A stretch of DNA of 38,188 bases from Polymyxa betae (taxonomy: Eukaryota > Endomyxa > Phytomyxea > Plasmodiophorida > Plasmodiophoridae): NCBI GenBank assembly GCA_003693705.1, contig RBZT01000812.1, forward strand, positions 1-38,188, read 5' to 3'. Under the pieces are notes generated by a model. It saw only the letters and a list, made by a program, of their open reading frames with translations. It had not been told where the DNA came from and searched no databases. The number at the start of each line of letters is the position of its first letter. The first letter of the stretch is position 1. The position numbers were made by a program, and so were the translations under genes. Positions 18,506-31,563 of the stretch are shown here, piece after piece.

Positions 18506-21500
18506 TTATATATCTCCAATTTCAGCGATCTCTGCATCCGATAGCTTCAAATCGCGATCCAGTGTTTGACAATTCCTAGCTGCATATAGCAGCTTGTGGC
18601 GCAGGATCACCGACGATGAATACGGAGGCAGTGCCAACGAGAAGAAACAAGTATGCGATTGCGGCAGCTGCTGATCGGCGTGCTGTCCTGGTGCCGGAGC
18701 AGGCGCTGGCTGAATCTTGAATTTTGTGATAAATTCGTCGGCGCGAGTAGGCAGACGAGTCCTGGCCCACACAAACCGACAGAATTCCGATTTCTCGTCT
18801 GATGTCATGTCTTGCAGAACCTGCCAGAAGTATTGCACATGTTCGTCGTCGGCAGAGACGCCCGACTCATACACAGTCACACTCTGAAGGAGGGTGATGT
18901 TGAAGTCAGCACGACCGCAGACCAACGTCTCCAACTCCTCAACAGTGAACAACTCGAATGCTGCCAACGGGACGATCGCCGCAAACCCGGAACGGATCGC
19001 TGTAATTTGAGCGTCGGCCTCGTGAAGACGTCTCTGCTCCATCAGACGCACCCAATCGTTACGATTCGCATAGGTCAGCTTCATCTGGCTTCCACCCGGA
19101 ACAAGCTCAACAGTCGTCTTGCCGTCACCTAAAATACAGTCGAAATGATAATCGAACCTGAACAAGAAATAAGTTTGTGATTCAGTAATGAACTGAAAGC
19201 CCTTACTGTTCGGCATCAAACTGCTCCGGCGAAGCCTTTTCAACTTCTTGCAGAAGCTGAACCAGGAGCGCATCTATTTCTTGCAAGTGCTTGCGCGTAG
19301 GATGCTGACCGATAAATGCCAGCCAGAACACAGTGGGCAGGCGCAGGTTCAGATGGATCTTATTGCGAAGAGCGATTCCGATGATCTTTCCCATAAACTT
19401 AAACAAGTCGAAACGAACGCAGGTGGGCGTCGGAATGAACCAGTCCCGATGGGATCCCTGCGCTTCGCGAGCATTCGGTGTGGGAATAAAGAGAGGAAGA
19501 GCACAGTCATCTCGGAACAGCTCGGCAATGAACTCGTTGAAGCACTCCCGATAAGGTCCACCATTATCTGTAACTCCTTCACCAATAAATTTCACTTTGA
19601 ACGTTCGCTCTTGGCCGTCGTCCAACATGCGTACGAATCCACGTCTTAAATCGCGAACGTTCATAGCGTCGATCTGAGCGAATGCTTGACCGAATAGACT
19701 TTGCGTCAAAGCATTGGGTCCGGAAAGTGCCTTGACGGCAATATGACGGTTTAACGAAATCTGTTTCAGATCTGGTGGATCTTCATACGGATCTTCACTC
19801 GGCTTCGTATAAGTCATGGTCTGGTGCAGAATATCATTCAGCAAAGTGATCTTAATGCGCGTCAGCATCAGATGTCGCAACTTCCGCATCAGAGCACCAA
19901 GATTAACTGGTGCTCCGACACGAGCTATGGCCAGATAAGGCAGCGTGTGCGCCACATAATAGTTCAGCGTTCGAAGAGCAGCGAATCGAGCACAGAGAGC
20001 TGGTGCGGGTATATCTTGTAGATCGGGGTAGCGCGAGGCAGCCTCAGCGATTTCGTCGTACAGCAACGCTAACTGAAAGCAAGACATCAATTACAAAAAT
20101 TGCCAAAATGCTAAAAAACAAAAATAGATACATGAAAAATGTAACACCGAAAGCGAAACAGCAATGAGAGAGAGACTCACAGGCTCAACACCAATGCGAT
20201 CCGAGAGCTCATTGCACAGTTTGATCAATACAGCATCAAGATGCGCTGGCGACAGCGACACGTGAGTAGCAAACTGCGATAGCGTCCACTTGCAGGCGAT
20301 AGCTCTGGCGCCGTCTTCGTTTGGAATCTTGACAAAACTGGAGCTAGACTTAATGATCTGTTCAGCGGGGAACAGATCAGGATCGGTGTCACTATCGCCG
20401 ATCACGACGATCCTGTTTGATTCTGGACAGACTCCCAGCAGACGTCCGGTGAAGCCGCTTTCTGTTGAAACGCGACCGTGCACTAAACCAAACCGAGCAC
20501 ATGCAGACCTTGACCTATATCGGCAGGCTTAGCAACAAAGCTTTAAAAGGATGCTGCAAACTGAAAGCCATACACGTCGACGGTAATGATTTCTCCCGAC
20601 GTCGTCGGTAGACGGCGCTCATCATTACTGCACCACGACCACCAGAACGCATATGCGATATCCATGAAATGATCAGCAGTAACTTTGCTTGACAACGACT
20701 CCAGCATGGTCCAGGCGAATTCAGTCGCCGTACCGACGCGTCTTGTTAAGCGCGCTGTCCGATCACGTCCGGAAAGCAGATGGGTGTTGATCCGACGGGC
20801 ATGGGCTGCCGCACCGAAGCTAACCTGATCACCACGATGATAAAACGATACCGCTGGGTAGAGGATATGGTCGGTAGGAAGTTCATCGAAAGCGACGCCG
20901 AGGTCATTGCCGTTAAGAGTATATGATAGTGTTTGCTTATCAAGATCCAGGACGACGCCGACGACGGAATCAACGTTCATTTGCTCTCCATATTTGGCAC
21001 CTCCTATATCAAACATTCAACAGATATTTTAGCGGAAAGCGGAAAAACGTATTGAGGACGAGCAAGAAGTAAAGCATTCGGCTTCAGTCAAACAAAAACG
21101 TAGGGATATTGTGAAACACAGCATAAATGATTCAAAATGTGATACCTTTGATTTTGTTTCGGCCATGATACCTCGATCGGTCATTGATAAACAAACCGAA
21201 TCCATGGGCATCACCGCCGACGTACGTATCCGGATTGGCAGAGACAGTCGCAACACCCAAAAAAATGTAGCCTTTCGACATGGAATCCAAAACGATATCC
21301 CAGCGATGTAATCCGGACGAGTACCCTCGAGTTGCCATCAGCGTCCTCCATTTATCACTGCCGGCATCAAACGATGCAGTCAGATTGCAATTTGATAATT
21401 TCACTTTGGCGCGCCCGGAGGCTCTCGCGTGATGCGGATCCCAATGTAACACCGGATGGGTCAGCACTGTTAGCGTTGGGCTTGGAACTGATTTCGAATT

Positions 21501-24500
21501 CTCATGACAACCGATAGCCCGGATCTCATAAGACGTCAGCGAGGTTAAACCGGTCGCGCGATATGCACGCGCAGCACCGCGATACACCTCGGAAAATTCA
21601 TCGCTCGGCAGAGATCGCATCTCGACAGAGTACTCGGTCGGGGTAATTAACTCGTCGGAAGCCGAGCACGGCTCCCAATAAATTTCTAAGGCGTCGGTTG
21701 TAACTTCTTCCAGCAACGGCATCGATGGTGCCATGACCGTTGTCGAGCGCGGTGCACTCGATTTTGACTGAGCGATCAGCAAGCGGCGCTGGACCGTATC
21801 GACGGTCGCCAAAAGGCAAATCTTCGCACTAGCGATACGCGATTTGATTAGGCGATCCTCTTCGGATGCCACACGAAGATCAGCCACCTTTTCAAGACCT
21901 GCGTATTTTGTCAAAATTGATATTCGAAAACAACCATCTGGTAAAAAACTTACCGGTAGATCGAATGGATGACAAATATCGAGGAGCGAATTCCAAGAAA
22001 ATTTCATCTCTTTCGTCAGCTAATGTGTAGACAAACCGGCTCAGGATATCGAGGACGATCTCTCGCAAAGTTAGGTTTGGAGATCGCAGAGTGCGGCACA
22101 GCCGCTCAATGACCATTAGCCGAACGCCAGGGGTCAACCAAGGAAGTCGAATCAGATGCGTGAACACCCAGAATGTTAATTCCAGCCTCGGTTTGGATAG
22201 CGCATCGAAATCGGTACACGATAAGTCACGATTTCCCCAGAGACAACTGTTATAATCGGGTAAGGCCGCCGTTTCGATATGTCGCAGGAACTCCTCAAGC
22301 AGAACATCCTGGAAGCGGCGAGCTTTGACTTCTGTGACATCGTCGCGGAATAGTGCGTCGATGTTGTCAAGTAACAGTTTTTCGGTAGTTGAGGTTAAGC
22401 GATTCCGGAATGCGACCAGTTTGATGAATCGAATCAGCAGATGCGGATCTTGAAGAGCGCAATCGCGCAGAGGAAGCGCGGCGTGGGCCAATCGCGGCGC
22501 CAGGAACGCTTCGATGACGGCTTGGCGAGAGAACAGAATTCCAAGAGCATCGTCCATCTCTTTCACGTTACGAAGCGTTTCAGCATATCCGAAATCGTGT
22601 GCATCGTCATCGAGACCGATAGTGACAGGAACATTGGTGTTCGCGCTTTCTGCGACATGATCAACTTCAAGGTACGACTCAATAGCACACGGATGCAGAG
22701 CGCCACGGTCGCCGTCCGCAAAGTAACGCTCGGCGTAGATATCTGTGCCGGTTTCGCGGCCAGACTGATCTTCGAGCGACGTTAGATCGATACTGGGCAA
22801 ACCGTTGAGGGAAGGTTGTTGGTGCAGCAACACAGTAACCGGGCCTGACGGCGATCGCGGAGCAGAAATCGCAGCGTCTGCTGCCCGTTTTGCGGTTTCG
22901 AGTTGTTCTATATTCACGAGAAGATATTCGACAGCGGCATTTTCATCCCAGGCAGAGTTCTGCAAAGCGACCCGACAGAATTCGCGATCAAATCCCATGG
23001 CTGCAACGTGGTCGATTTTCGTCTCTTGCAGGAGTTGCTCTTCCGTCAGAGCCACGGTCGATGCGGGTGATGCCAAGGGTGTCGGTGGCCGCGTGCCCGG
23101 TCCTTCTTTGGGTGGGTTCAAATACATATCGCGCCCATGGCGGAGCTGTGCCCATAAAAACTGGTGTCGACTCTCGATCCCTGGTAGATCCAGGCGTGAT
23201 TCTAGGAAGGTCGGCATGGAACCGACATTCAATAATCGTGGTAGGAAGTCACCCAGTTCGTTGTCAACATTGGCGTTAATGACCATAATGTGAATAATCT
23301 TCAACAGCATTGAGCTTAAACGGCCACGAATTACAAGAGCCTCAAGCTGTGTGAGCTCAATGTCTTCGGAAATGGCGGCAGGGTAATCACACAGCACCAG
23401 TGTCGACAGATGCAGTAGAAGTTCGCGGAATTTTGCGGCCATCGGGCCGGCAGCAATCTCGTCGAAAATCGTACCGGCCCGAACCGGATACGGGACAGGG
23501 ATTTTCGGACGCTTGCTATCAACCACAACTCTCATCGTCTGCGATCGCGAATGGAACTGGCATATTGTCCCAATCTCATTGTTGTCGAGTCGAACTCGTG
23601 CGCCCAAACGCAACATAGGTTGATGGCCTCCCAAAACGGAGAGGGCACTGAGAGCGTAGCTCAGCGAGCTGGACTCAAACAATTCCGGGTTGATATCTGA
23701 TGAGCGCAGCATAGAAAGCAACGACGGGATCTGATCGAGAGCGCGGGCGAGCGGTCCGCTAGCAGCCGGTAGTGTCCGTAATAGCATTATCGCTTCGTCA
23801 GCGACAGCCAGGCGATGGTGTTCAGTGCGTTGGGCAGAAGTGGGGACCGACCATGTCCAAAGCGTAGCAGCAGCGCATTCGATTAAAAACGTAACCAGGA
23901 GATAGCGACGATGCGATTCGGTGCGATCTGAATCGACATCATCATCGATATGCGGAAGAAGACGGCGTAGAAGGCGTAGCGCTCGAATTCGAACGCCGAG
24001 CGAACCGACATCAAGCAATTGCTGCAATAGATCAAGCCAAAGGTTAACGTTATGTTTCAGTAAGAAACTGGGACCGATCGCCCAGAGCAGCGCCAACAAC
24101 TGCGATGAGGTCTTATCGACAGGATCAAGTTCAGGTCGTCCACCGGCGAAGATGTGCTCAATTTCGGACTGTGGCACTGCACGACGAAGGAAAACAACCT
24201 GACAAACGAGGCCATCGAAACCGACAGCATCACTGCCGTCTATTGCTTTGCCGATGAAGATGGGCGCGATCGTTGCCGATGGCGACCTAGCAGAGCTCTG
24301 CAAGGTTCGCTGGGTAACGGTGGCACCATCCGACGTCGCTACGTACAGCGAGGCGTTGCGCTTCGAAAGGGTGAACGTTACATGGACCCATTGCAACAAC
24401 GGGATTGGAGCGCTACACGTCAGGATCTCGTTGCCATTCGAAGTAGTGACGACAGCCTGAATTTTTCGGTCGTATCTGGACAAAACAATCTTGGGCGCAA

Positions 24501-27500
24501 ACACTTGCGTCGAACCCAGGCGCATGCACACAACTTGCTCGGGGTTTGAAACAAGAGACGAATTGGCCGACAAATGCATCCAGAATGCGATCGTATAATC
24601 AGGGCTCGCTTTGGTATCGGTAGAGTGGACCGGAAGACGGAACCCGAGTTGCTCTGGTTCAACCTTAACGGCAGACGATAGCAGTAACTGTGCGTCAGCC
24701 GGTACCCAGCCACCAACACCGCCACCTGTATGATTAGAGGTGCTATTGCGGCGAGCGCGATGCGCGAGATCGCGGCTGGCAAGACATCGTTGCAGCTCAA
24801 CGCAAATGGCGTCCAGAATGGTGCGAGAATCACTAAAGGCGAGCTGCGCCGATAGCAGTCGGAACACTTTCCAGATTAGGCCATATAAACAGCGAACAGG
24901 AGAAGTTCGTTCGCGGCTTAGCAGGCTTTGCAGAACAGGAATAGCTTGCGCCTGCCAAATCAAAGTATGGTCGCTTAACTGCAGGTGCTGGCCCAGTACA
25001 ACGAGACATGCTTTGCCGAGCATTACCATCTCCTGGGAAACAGAGCCATCCTCCTCTCCACTGCCATCAATCTGTTTTCAGAATTAACAATCCGCAAATA
25101 GCTGACAAACCGGAGATATGATAGCACAGAAAAGAGTAGCCTTGGAAACGAGACCATTTTAAGAATCACAGAAACCCAATTCACAGAAATATATTAATTT
25201 ACCTCCTGGAGCGTCTTCGTGGCAATATTGAAGATGGACAGGGCCTGATGTTGAACGCGCTGAGCCAAATGTCCGGCACAGCCATCAAGACCAGTAAGCG
25301 GAGAGCGATAATCCAAAGCAGCAGGAAGACAAAGCAGTAACTTGGCGCGAACAGATGGCAATGTAATTAGTGCCAATAAACGTCTCAAATGGTATAATCC
25401 ACGAAGACGTTCAACAGCGCGATCGCGCTGAACCATCAGTGAATCGCGAATGGAAGTGAGGTCAATATCTTGAGCGCTGAAGAACCGTCGCAGTACGGAG
25501 TAAGGCGAAGCAGTAGCGGCTTTTTGCATAATCGCCGACGGAAGTGGTTCACGTGAGAGACGTCGCCATCTATGAACCGTTCGCAACAGAACTCGCAGGA
25601 TCTTCCAGCAGTTTCGGGAACTACGGAAATCACGGCGAATAGGCTTTTCTTCCTGAACGACAACCTGGAATAAAATTTTTAAGCGTTTCAATGAGGACAC
25701 AAAAGTAACAGATCACCTTGGCCCATTCAGGCTTCTCGTTGCCAGCCAATTCTTCGTCGTCAGTGACCTGCTCCAAAACATCAACTTCAGACATTCCAGG
25801 CTCATCATCGTCCGAAATCGACTCGGTGACGTGCGCCGAACTCGAAGTGATAGTCGTTGCAAGATTCAATAACAGTGTTGCTTTGGATATTACCGGCTGT
25901 GCGAATGTTTCGTACCCAGCGCCTGCATCGTCATTAGCGGATAGAGCGGCCGACCTAAACACAACTGTTAGTATTGATCAAATTCGGAGAAGAAACAAGG
26001 CCTCGATAGCATTGATTTCCAGGAGTTTCTCGCCAAGAAAAATGAAATGAACAAAACGCTTCAAATGTACCTGTTGAACATAATTTGCGTTCTGATAGAT
26101 TGAGCTTCTCTCCAAATTTCAACAAGTTCGACGGGGACCTTCGGCAAAGCTCGAGAATTACTCTTCGCCAGCAGACGAGCGTATAACACTGCCTCTGCGC
26201 CAAGATGCTGATGGTGGAGAAAAGCAGCAAAGACAGCGCGAGTAGCGCGATCAAGCCAAAGCTGGCGCATTCCAACACGCTCTGATCGACGTGCAGTACT
26301 GATCCAATTCCATAAACCCCCGCCAAGAGCTTGGTCCTCAACGATGTCATCATACAATTCTCGGCAGTGTTCTGCAGTGACCGCGAGGGGTGATGTAGAT
26401 CGAGGTGTTGCTGATTGTGTACGGTTGCGCTCTAAACCATAGCGAAATAAGGGAGTGGAGAGCCATGAAGACACCGGTTTCTGATCGGTACGAATCTGAA
26501 TCTTTAAAACGTTGCATATGGCATCGGCAATAACGTGAACACCACCAAAAAGCCAGTGATTGGCACGATCCGAGGCAGTCAGCAATCGGTCACTCCCTCC
26601 CCACTTAAAGGGTTTCTTCGGGTGGGTAATAGACACTGTAATCTTATCCAATAGATTCAGCAGCGATAGAAGTTGTGTTAGTAATCTCGGGCATAGATCC
26701 AAAAGCGATAGGGTTTGGACAAGAGCAGGGCAGATATCGCTAATGACTGACGGCTTCAGTTTCTCCAAAGCCTCATTCGGCGATGCATCCAATAGCGGTA
26801 TACACAATCCGATGGCGGCATCTAAAACCATTCGAGAATAATCGAGCGCGATATCAACGAATGCATTGTGATTATCTGAATACAGAGCGAACAGGTGCGC
26901 TTGTAGGGACGACAAAAACTTGAGCCGAGACTCGCCTGGATGCATAACCAGTAACCGTAACAAATCGAGTAGCTCGCGAGATTTGTGACGAAATGCTGTC
27001 GCCGCATCCGATGGTGATGGCATCAGCTGCGATGTGAGGCTGGGATCAGCCAGGCGTATCAGCACAGAGTCTCCTATACAGCGAGCAGACTCGGTCTCTC
27101 CCAAAATCGACTGCCGTGCCAGGGTAACCTTTGAGTCGCAGGTTGAATAGAAAAGCTCGAGGCCAGTTTGGAGTAGTTCGACGACTTGAGAGTTGATAGA
27201 CATGTTAACTTGATTGACTTCCAATTTGCGATCGGCGACAGAAACGGTGTGTTCGACCAAATTCAATAAGAATTCATGCAAAGACCGGAATGGGAATTTA
27301 GAATTGAATTCTTCACGAAGAGCAACAGGAAGTAACGTCAAACGACGTAGATTTTCTCCCAGAACTCGGAAGGTTTTCCTCATAATAAACCAGTGTAAAT
27401 GCCCTACAAGAATGAGAACAGGACAAAAGACAAAGTAGGAAACGCACCTGATCCGTAATCTTCAGATAGCGCCTTGATGGTATGAGTTAAGATCGCCATC

Positions 27501-29793
27501 ATTGAAGAGAAACACCCCGGACGAACATCAATGCAGAATGGCGATACGAGCAAATCATTAGCGGCGCCTTTACTGAAGTCAGACGGCTGTTCCGAAGCGA
27601 GCCTGCCAAGATGTTGCAGCGTAATAATTGCAACAGCAACAGGAGCATGCAAGGCGTTCTCATCTTGTATATCGGTGTGAAGATGCTGCATGACGCTTTC
27701 GTCTTCTTCTTCAGCTTCGGAAGGCTCTGGTTGAACATTTGCAGCTGGCAACATCGCCACTGGTAATGGACGACCGCCAGTCCCAAACAGCCCGGAATCT
27801 AACGGCTCACCTGTGATTGCCATCGTGTATTTGTCACCGGCCCGGATGCAGCGCAACGATTTCCCGTTCAAAGCCGTCACAGCCATAGGCGTATGTGAGT
27901 AGGTTTCACTACCATGTCCGAGCTGAAATTCACTGCCACCACCCCACGTCCATACCTGATTCCAGCATTCAGTATAATAAAAGGACTGAAAAAGTTAATC
28001 ACCTGGCCTTCAGCAGTAATAGCTACACTATGATCAGCACCTCCATCAACCCACACCACTCGATGCTCGCGCAGAGTTGAGACAATCTTCGGATACTCTT
28101 GGCTGTTGCTGTCGCCATGGCCAAGCTTTCCGCTGAGGCCCTCTCCCCAGGAATACAGCGTTCCGGAATCCGTAATTGCTAATGCGTGGTCCCAACCAGC
28201 AGCGACAAACAAAACACAGGTTGCTGACAGCGCTTCGATCAGGCGCGGTGCAACTTCGGGTGTACAGCCCCCATGTCCAAGCACAGGACGTGACGCTTCA
28301 TAACCGCTTCCCCAAGAGAATGTTTCGCCCTGGGTTGTAACAGCAATGTTATGCTCCCAGCCACAGGCGATCATCTTGATTTGCCGCTGCGAGAATGATT
28401 CAATGACTGTCGGCACAGTACAGTCCTGGCGGTGCCCTAGACCGAGCTGGCCAGATTCGTTCTTGCCCCAGGAATACACGGTGCCGTTCTCTTCAATAGC
28501 CACAGAATGATAGGCACCACAGGTTATGTAGCAGATAAGAAGGCCTGAAAAAGCTTCGATTGGATGCGGTTCTTGTAAAGGGACTGACGAACGATGACCG
28601 AGACGACCGTTGTTGCCGTCGCCCATAGAGAATACGACACCGTTGGATGCGAGTAATAAAGAGTGTGATAAACCACATGCAACACTGACGATCGGAACGC
28701 CCGATAATTTCGCGATTTCTTTAGGAACCAGTTGATGACTGGCGTTTCCATGCCCAAGGCGCCCATTGTCACCTTTCCCCCAAGAATACGCTTTATCATG
28801 GGCATCAATCGCCAAAGCATGATTAGCAAAAGTAGCAAAATCACGCAAATTCTGTGAAGAGAAAGCAGGCACTTGTGTTGGCAGCGCCTTCTTAGATGAG
28901 CTATTTATCCCAAGGCGACCGTTTTCGCCTCGGCCCCAAGCATATAAATCTCCGCACGGGATCGCCGGACGAGATCCTCCTTCATACATTGAGTGGATCA
29001 GGGACGGTTTCAATGGACCGCTCGCGTTTGCCAGCTGGGTCAGAAATGGGGCGACCTTTAACGACAGCTCGTTGTTGTCTCCGCACAGAATTCGTTCCAA
29101 AACGGCGAGCAGATCAGCCAGGCTCGCGCGTGCTATGGCCAAGCCGAACAATGCCGAAACAGCGTTGCTTGCATAAGCGGCGTGTATCGTTGACGATAGA
29201 GTCGATGTCAAAAACCTGGATATTGAATCTAGGACCCCGATATCGTCGGACGACTTTGCTGCGGTCGGCATCTTAGAGAGCAGCGGCAGTAAGGATTCGA
29301 GAATAGCGGCGCTGACGACTGGTGATTTCGCATCGACATTATCGAGTGTAGCACAAAATAATTTCACCCCTAGCAAGGCTTCAAATGGCAGATTTGCCAC
29401 ATTTTCTTCAGCAGCTGGAGGAGTATTTGCAGGTGTTGCAGAAATAGGTATAGATGTGTTTTGAGAACTGGTTCGATGCAACGCAGCAGCGACATTCTGC
29501 AGTAGAATCTCCCGCCGCCTAGCGATATCAGCATTGCTGACAACCGCAGATGCAGCAATCTGTTTTAGCAACGACGATATAACGATGGATACATCGTCGT
29601 CCGATTTCATTCTTGACGACAGCATAATTTCTTCCAAAATCCCATCGCTGTTATCATCAACGGTCGCGCCAGGCGCCGACTCCACTCCGGTCCGGATCAA
29701 ACTCGCGACGTATGCGTTGTCGAGTATACGGGAGAGGTCGACGGCGGCCCAATCTGGATCGCCTCGCGCCGCCGTCGACGTCGTGAGACCCAT
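18506..29793 (-). CDS. Giant RCC1-LamG-UBA-FN3-SPRY-HECT E3 ubiquitin ligase
   Basis: Eleven exons (complement): 28003-29793, 27448-27955, 26071-27403, 25717-25954, 25203-25664, 21954-25071, 21146-21898, 20574-21003, 20181-20514, 19207-20072 and 18506-19157. They add up to exactly 3495 codons. Domains: an RCC1 propeller at about residues 278-647 (repeats like YSWGKGDNGRLGHGN); a concanavalin/LamG-like domain at 1570-1760; UBA at 2121-2175 (AAMGFDREFCRVALQ); fibronectin type III at 2538-2630; SPRY at 2640-2797 (GDAHGFGLFINDRSRYHG); and a HECT domain from about 3100 to the end, with the catalytic Cys near residue 3448 in SHTCFFSLALPPYSS. Starting at 29793 gives MGLTTSTA, an N-myristoylation-like N-terminus; an upstream ATG at 29868 is in frame. 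HECT ligases take ubiquitin from E2 onto the Cys and pass it to substrate. The layout is HERC-like but does not match HERC1 or HERC2. Introns are 44-142 nt. Confidence 0.92.
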
Positions 29794-30246
29794 TGTGACT
29801 GTGTGCGGCGGTTGTACGCACAAGATCTCCTGGGTTAAATCTCGATGGAGATAACGATCATCCTTCAAGAAAGGGGCGCGACAGGGCCAGGGTTGCGCCC
29901 ACTCAGTTTTTAGCCACAGGTCCCGTTACGTGCCCGATCATGCATAACGGACGCCGCGCCTCGGACTACATATTTGGGCTGCCTTGGCTTAAAACCAGCC
30001 ATTGCCTGAAAAGGAGTCTTGCACCCAAAACGTCAGTGTACTTTAACGGTTATTCAAGCACTTGCCGTTTTTGGATAAAAACGTCTGTGAAATATCAGAT
30101 CATTTTCAAATCGAATATTAGAACGAAATAATCTGTCGAGATTTTAGCAAGTTCATTCAAAAGAGGGGATCCTTTTTTCAAAAGATAGTTTTAGTTAGTA
30201 TAATGTTCGTAATCTGTGGAATGGATGGTTCTTGCGGTCAATTGTC
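29794..30246. other. Intergenic stretch upstream of the HECT ligase gene
   Basis: It lies between the start of the HECT gene and the stop of the DUF2419 gene, both on the minus strand, and so holds the HECT promoter. The HECT frame itself stays open to 29868. No repeat, RNA gene or supported coding frame seen. Confidence 0.4.
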
Positions 30247-31207
30247 TTAGAATAATTCCAGAGATAGAAGTCGATTAGAGTAACATTTCACAGGGAGTCG
30301 CGCCCAAGTAGCCCAATCGACAGCCAGAATAAAAGCGCCACGAATCTCGATCTCCTCTCGCCCGTACATGACAACGTTCTCATTGAGATCGTTGACGCCC
30401 TGTGCTGGGGCCAGCGTTGCCATTAGTTGAGGCGAGTATTCATGGATTCCCAGCTCAAGCAAGGCCTGAGGGACACGATAATCGGCGAACATTGTAATAT
30501 CATCGATAATGTCAAATCGGCCAAGGTTCGCACTGTCATAGCAAGTCCATAAACAGCGGCCAGAATTTTAACTCTGTTCAAGAACTTATGACAACCATCA
30601 GCAGTCTGCAAAAACAGTTGAATTAGCAAACTTTTAATCGACAAAAAGATTGTGATACTGATTGCGAAATTAAGAGAAATGTTCTAGGACGAGCTCAATA
30701 AGCTTGTAGATATCATGATCGGTCTGCCTAACAACATTGGGAAAATCGCTCCGGAACTGCTCAACTGAGTTTCCGGTGCTGGTCAGGATCGTTAACCGCT
30801 CCATAAGAAGTGGAATGTCGCAGTTGACGCCACGAGCGCTATGACGCCACGAGGCTTCATCAAGATCGCGCCAGATTGAGCAATCGGTCATTGGAATAGC
30901 CTTTAAAAGAACCCGCTTGGTTATCAGATACAGCGAGGCATACCCAAACTCTTCTTTCCCATTGAATTCTGCTCGATACGGATCCGAAGGGTCTCTGTGC
31001 CAGAACGAAAAATTCAAGGACCCTATTATAAACACCGAATTGGCACGAAGCTATCGTTAGGGTCGGGTGAAGGTCAAATTCAGTATAAATCGCACGATGA
31101 GGAGTCTGCGTTCGTAAGATATCTGCGAATCGTTTGACGCTGTCATCGTTGATGCTGACAAGGCTGAACTCGATAGTCTCCAGGGTTGGGATAACAAGAC
31201 GAGACAT
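30247..31207 (-). CDS. Queuosine salvage protein (DUF2419/QNG1 family), one frameshift
   Basis: Exons (complement) 31096-31207, 30691-31022 and 30247-30605. The N-terminus (LETIEFSLVSINDDSVKRFA) matches the family's first helices. Exon 2 carries SLNFSFWHRD, and the tail carries DDITMFADYRVPQALLELGI and YGREEIEIRGAFILAVDWAT, all family hallmarks. Within exon 3 the frame changes around 30552-30556: upstream reads KFLNRVKILAA and downstream reads LWTCYDSANLGRFDII. One base appears to be missing there, since restoring it gives the expected A-A-x-L-W pattern. With that base the protein would be about 267 residues. The first intron boundaries are uncertain (73 nt as modelled; another acceptor at about 31050 would keep a more typical ANSVFIIGSLNFSFW junction but needs a different donor). 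The enzyme releases queuine from queuosine 5'-phosphate so the base can be reused in tRNA. Confidence 0.8.
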
Positions 31208-31563
31208 CTTCCGACTTTGAAGGAAATTGCAGATTGATGGTGCTGGTCTATCACAAATTCTTTACCGATCCGTTCGTTGTCGTTTGCTTCGGTCAATGTG
31301 AAGCTGGTTGGAAATGAATACAATAGTCTATACATTTCATATTAAGATCTTATAATAAATAAAGAGAGCGGTAATGCGCTATAGGGAAAGACTCGATGTA
31401 AATAAAGCAGCTGCGAATGTCACTTCGAGTTTGCTGTTGGACATTACAATGGAAGCTGGTATCGACTCAGGTGTTCTGACGAGGCTTGGCGATAAGCATA
31501 CACAGATATTATACATGTTCATCTTGGTGGCTTCTGCATTGGCAACAACCTATACAAGCAATT
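31208..31563. other. Short intergenic stretch
   Basis: It lies upstream of the DUF2419 gene and downstream of the F-BAR/RhoGAP stop codon. It contains most of a plus-strand 66-codon frame (31374-31574) with a hydrophobic C-terminus, which overlaps the RhoGAP gene end by 11 bases. No further support for that frame. Confidence 0.35.

Noticed and set aside
22441-24549. Plus-strand frames of 70-160 codons opposite the HECT ligase
   Set aside because: They are antisense shadows of a long conserved exon (21954-25071).
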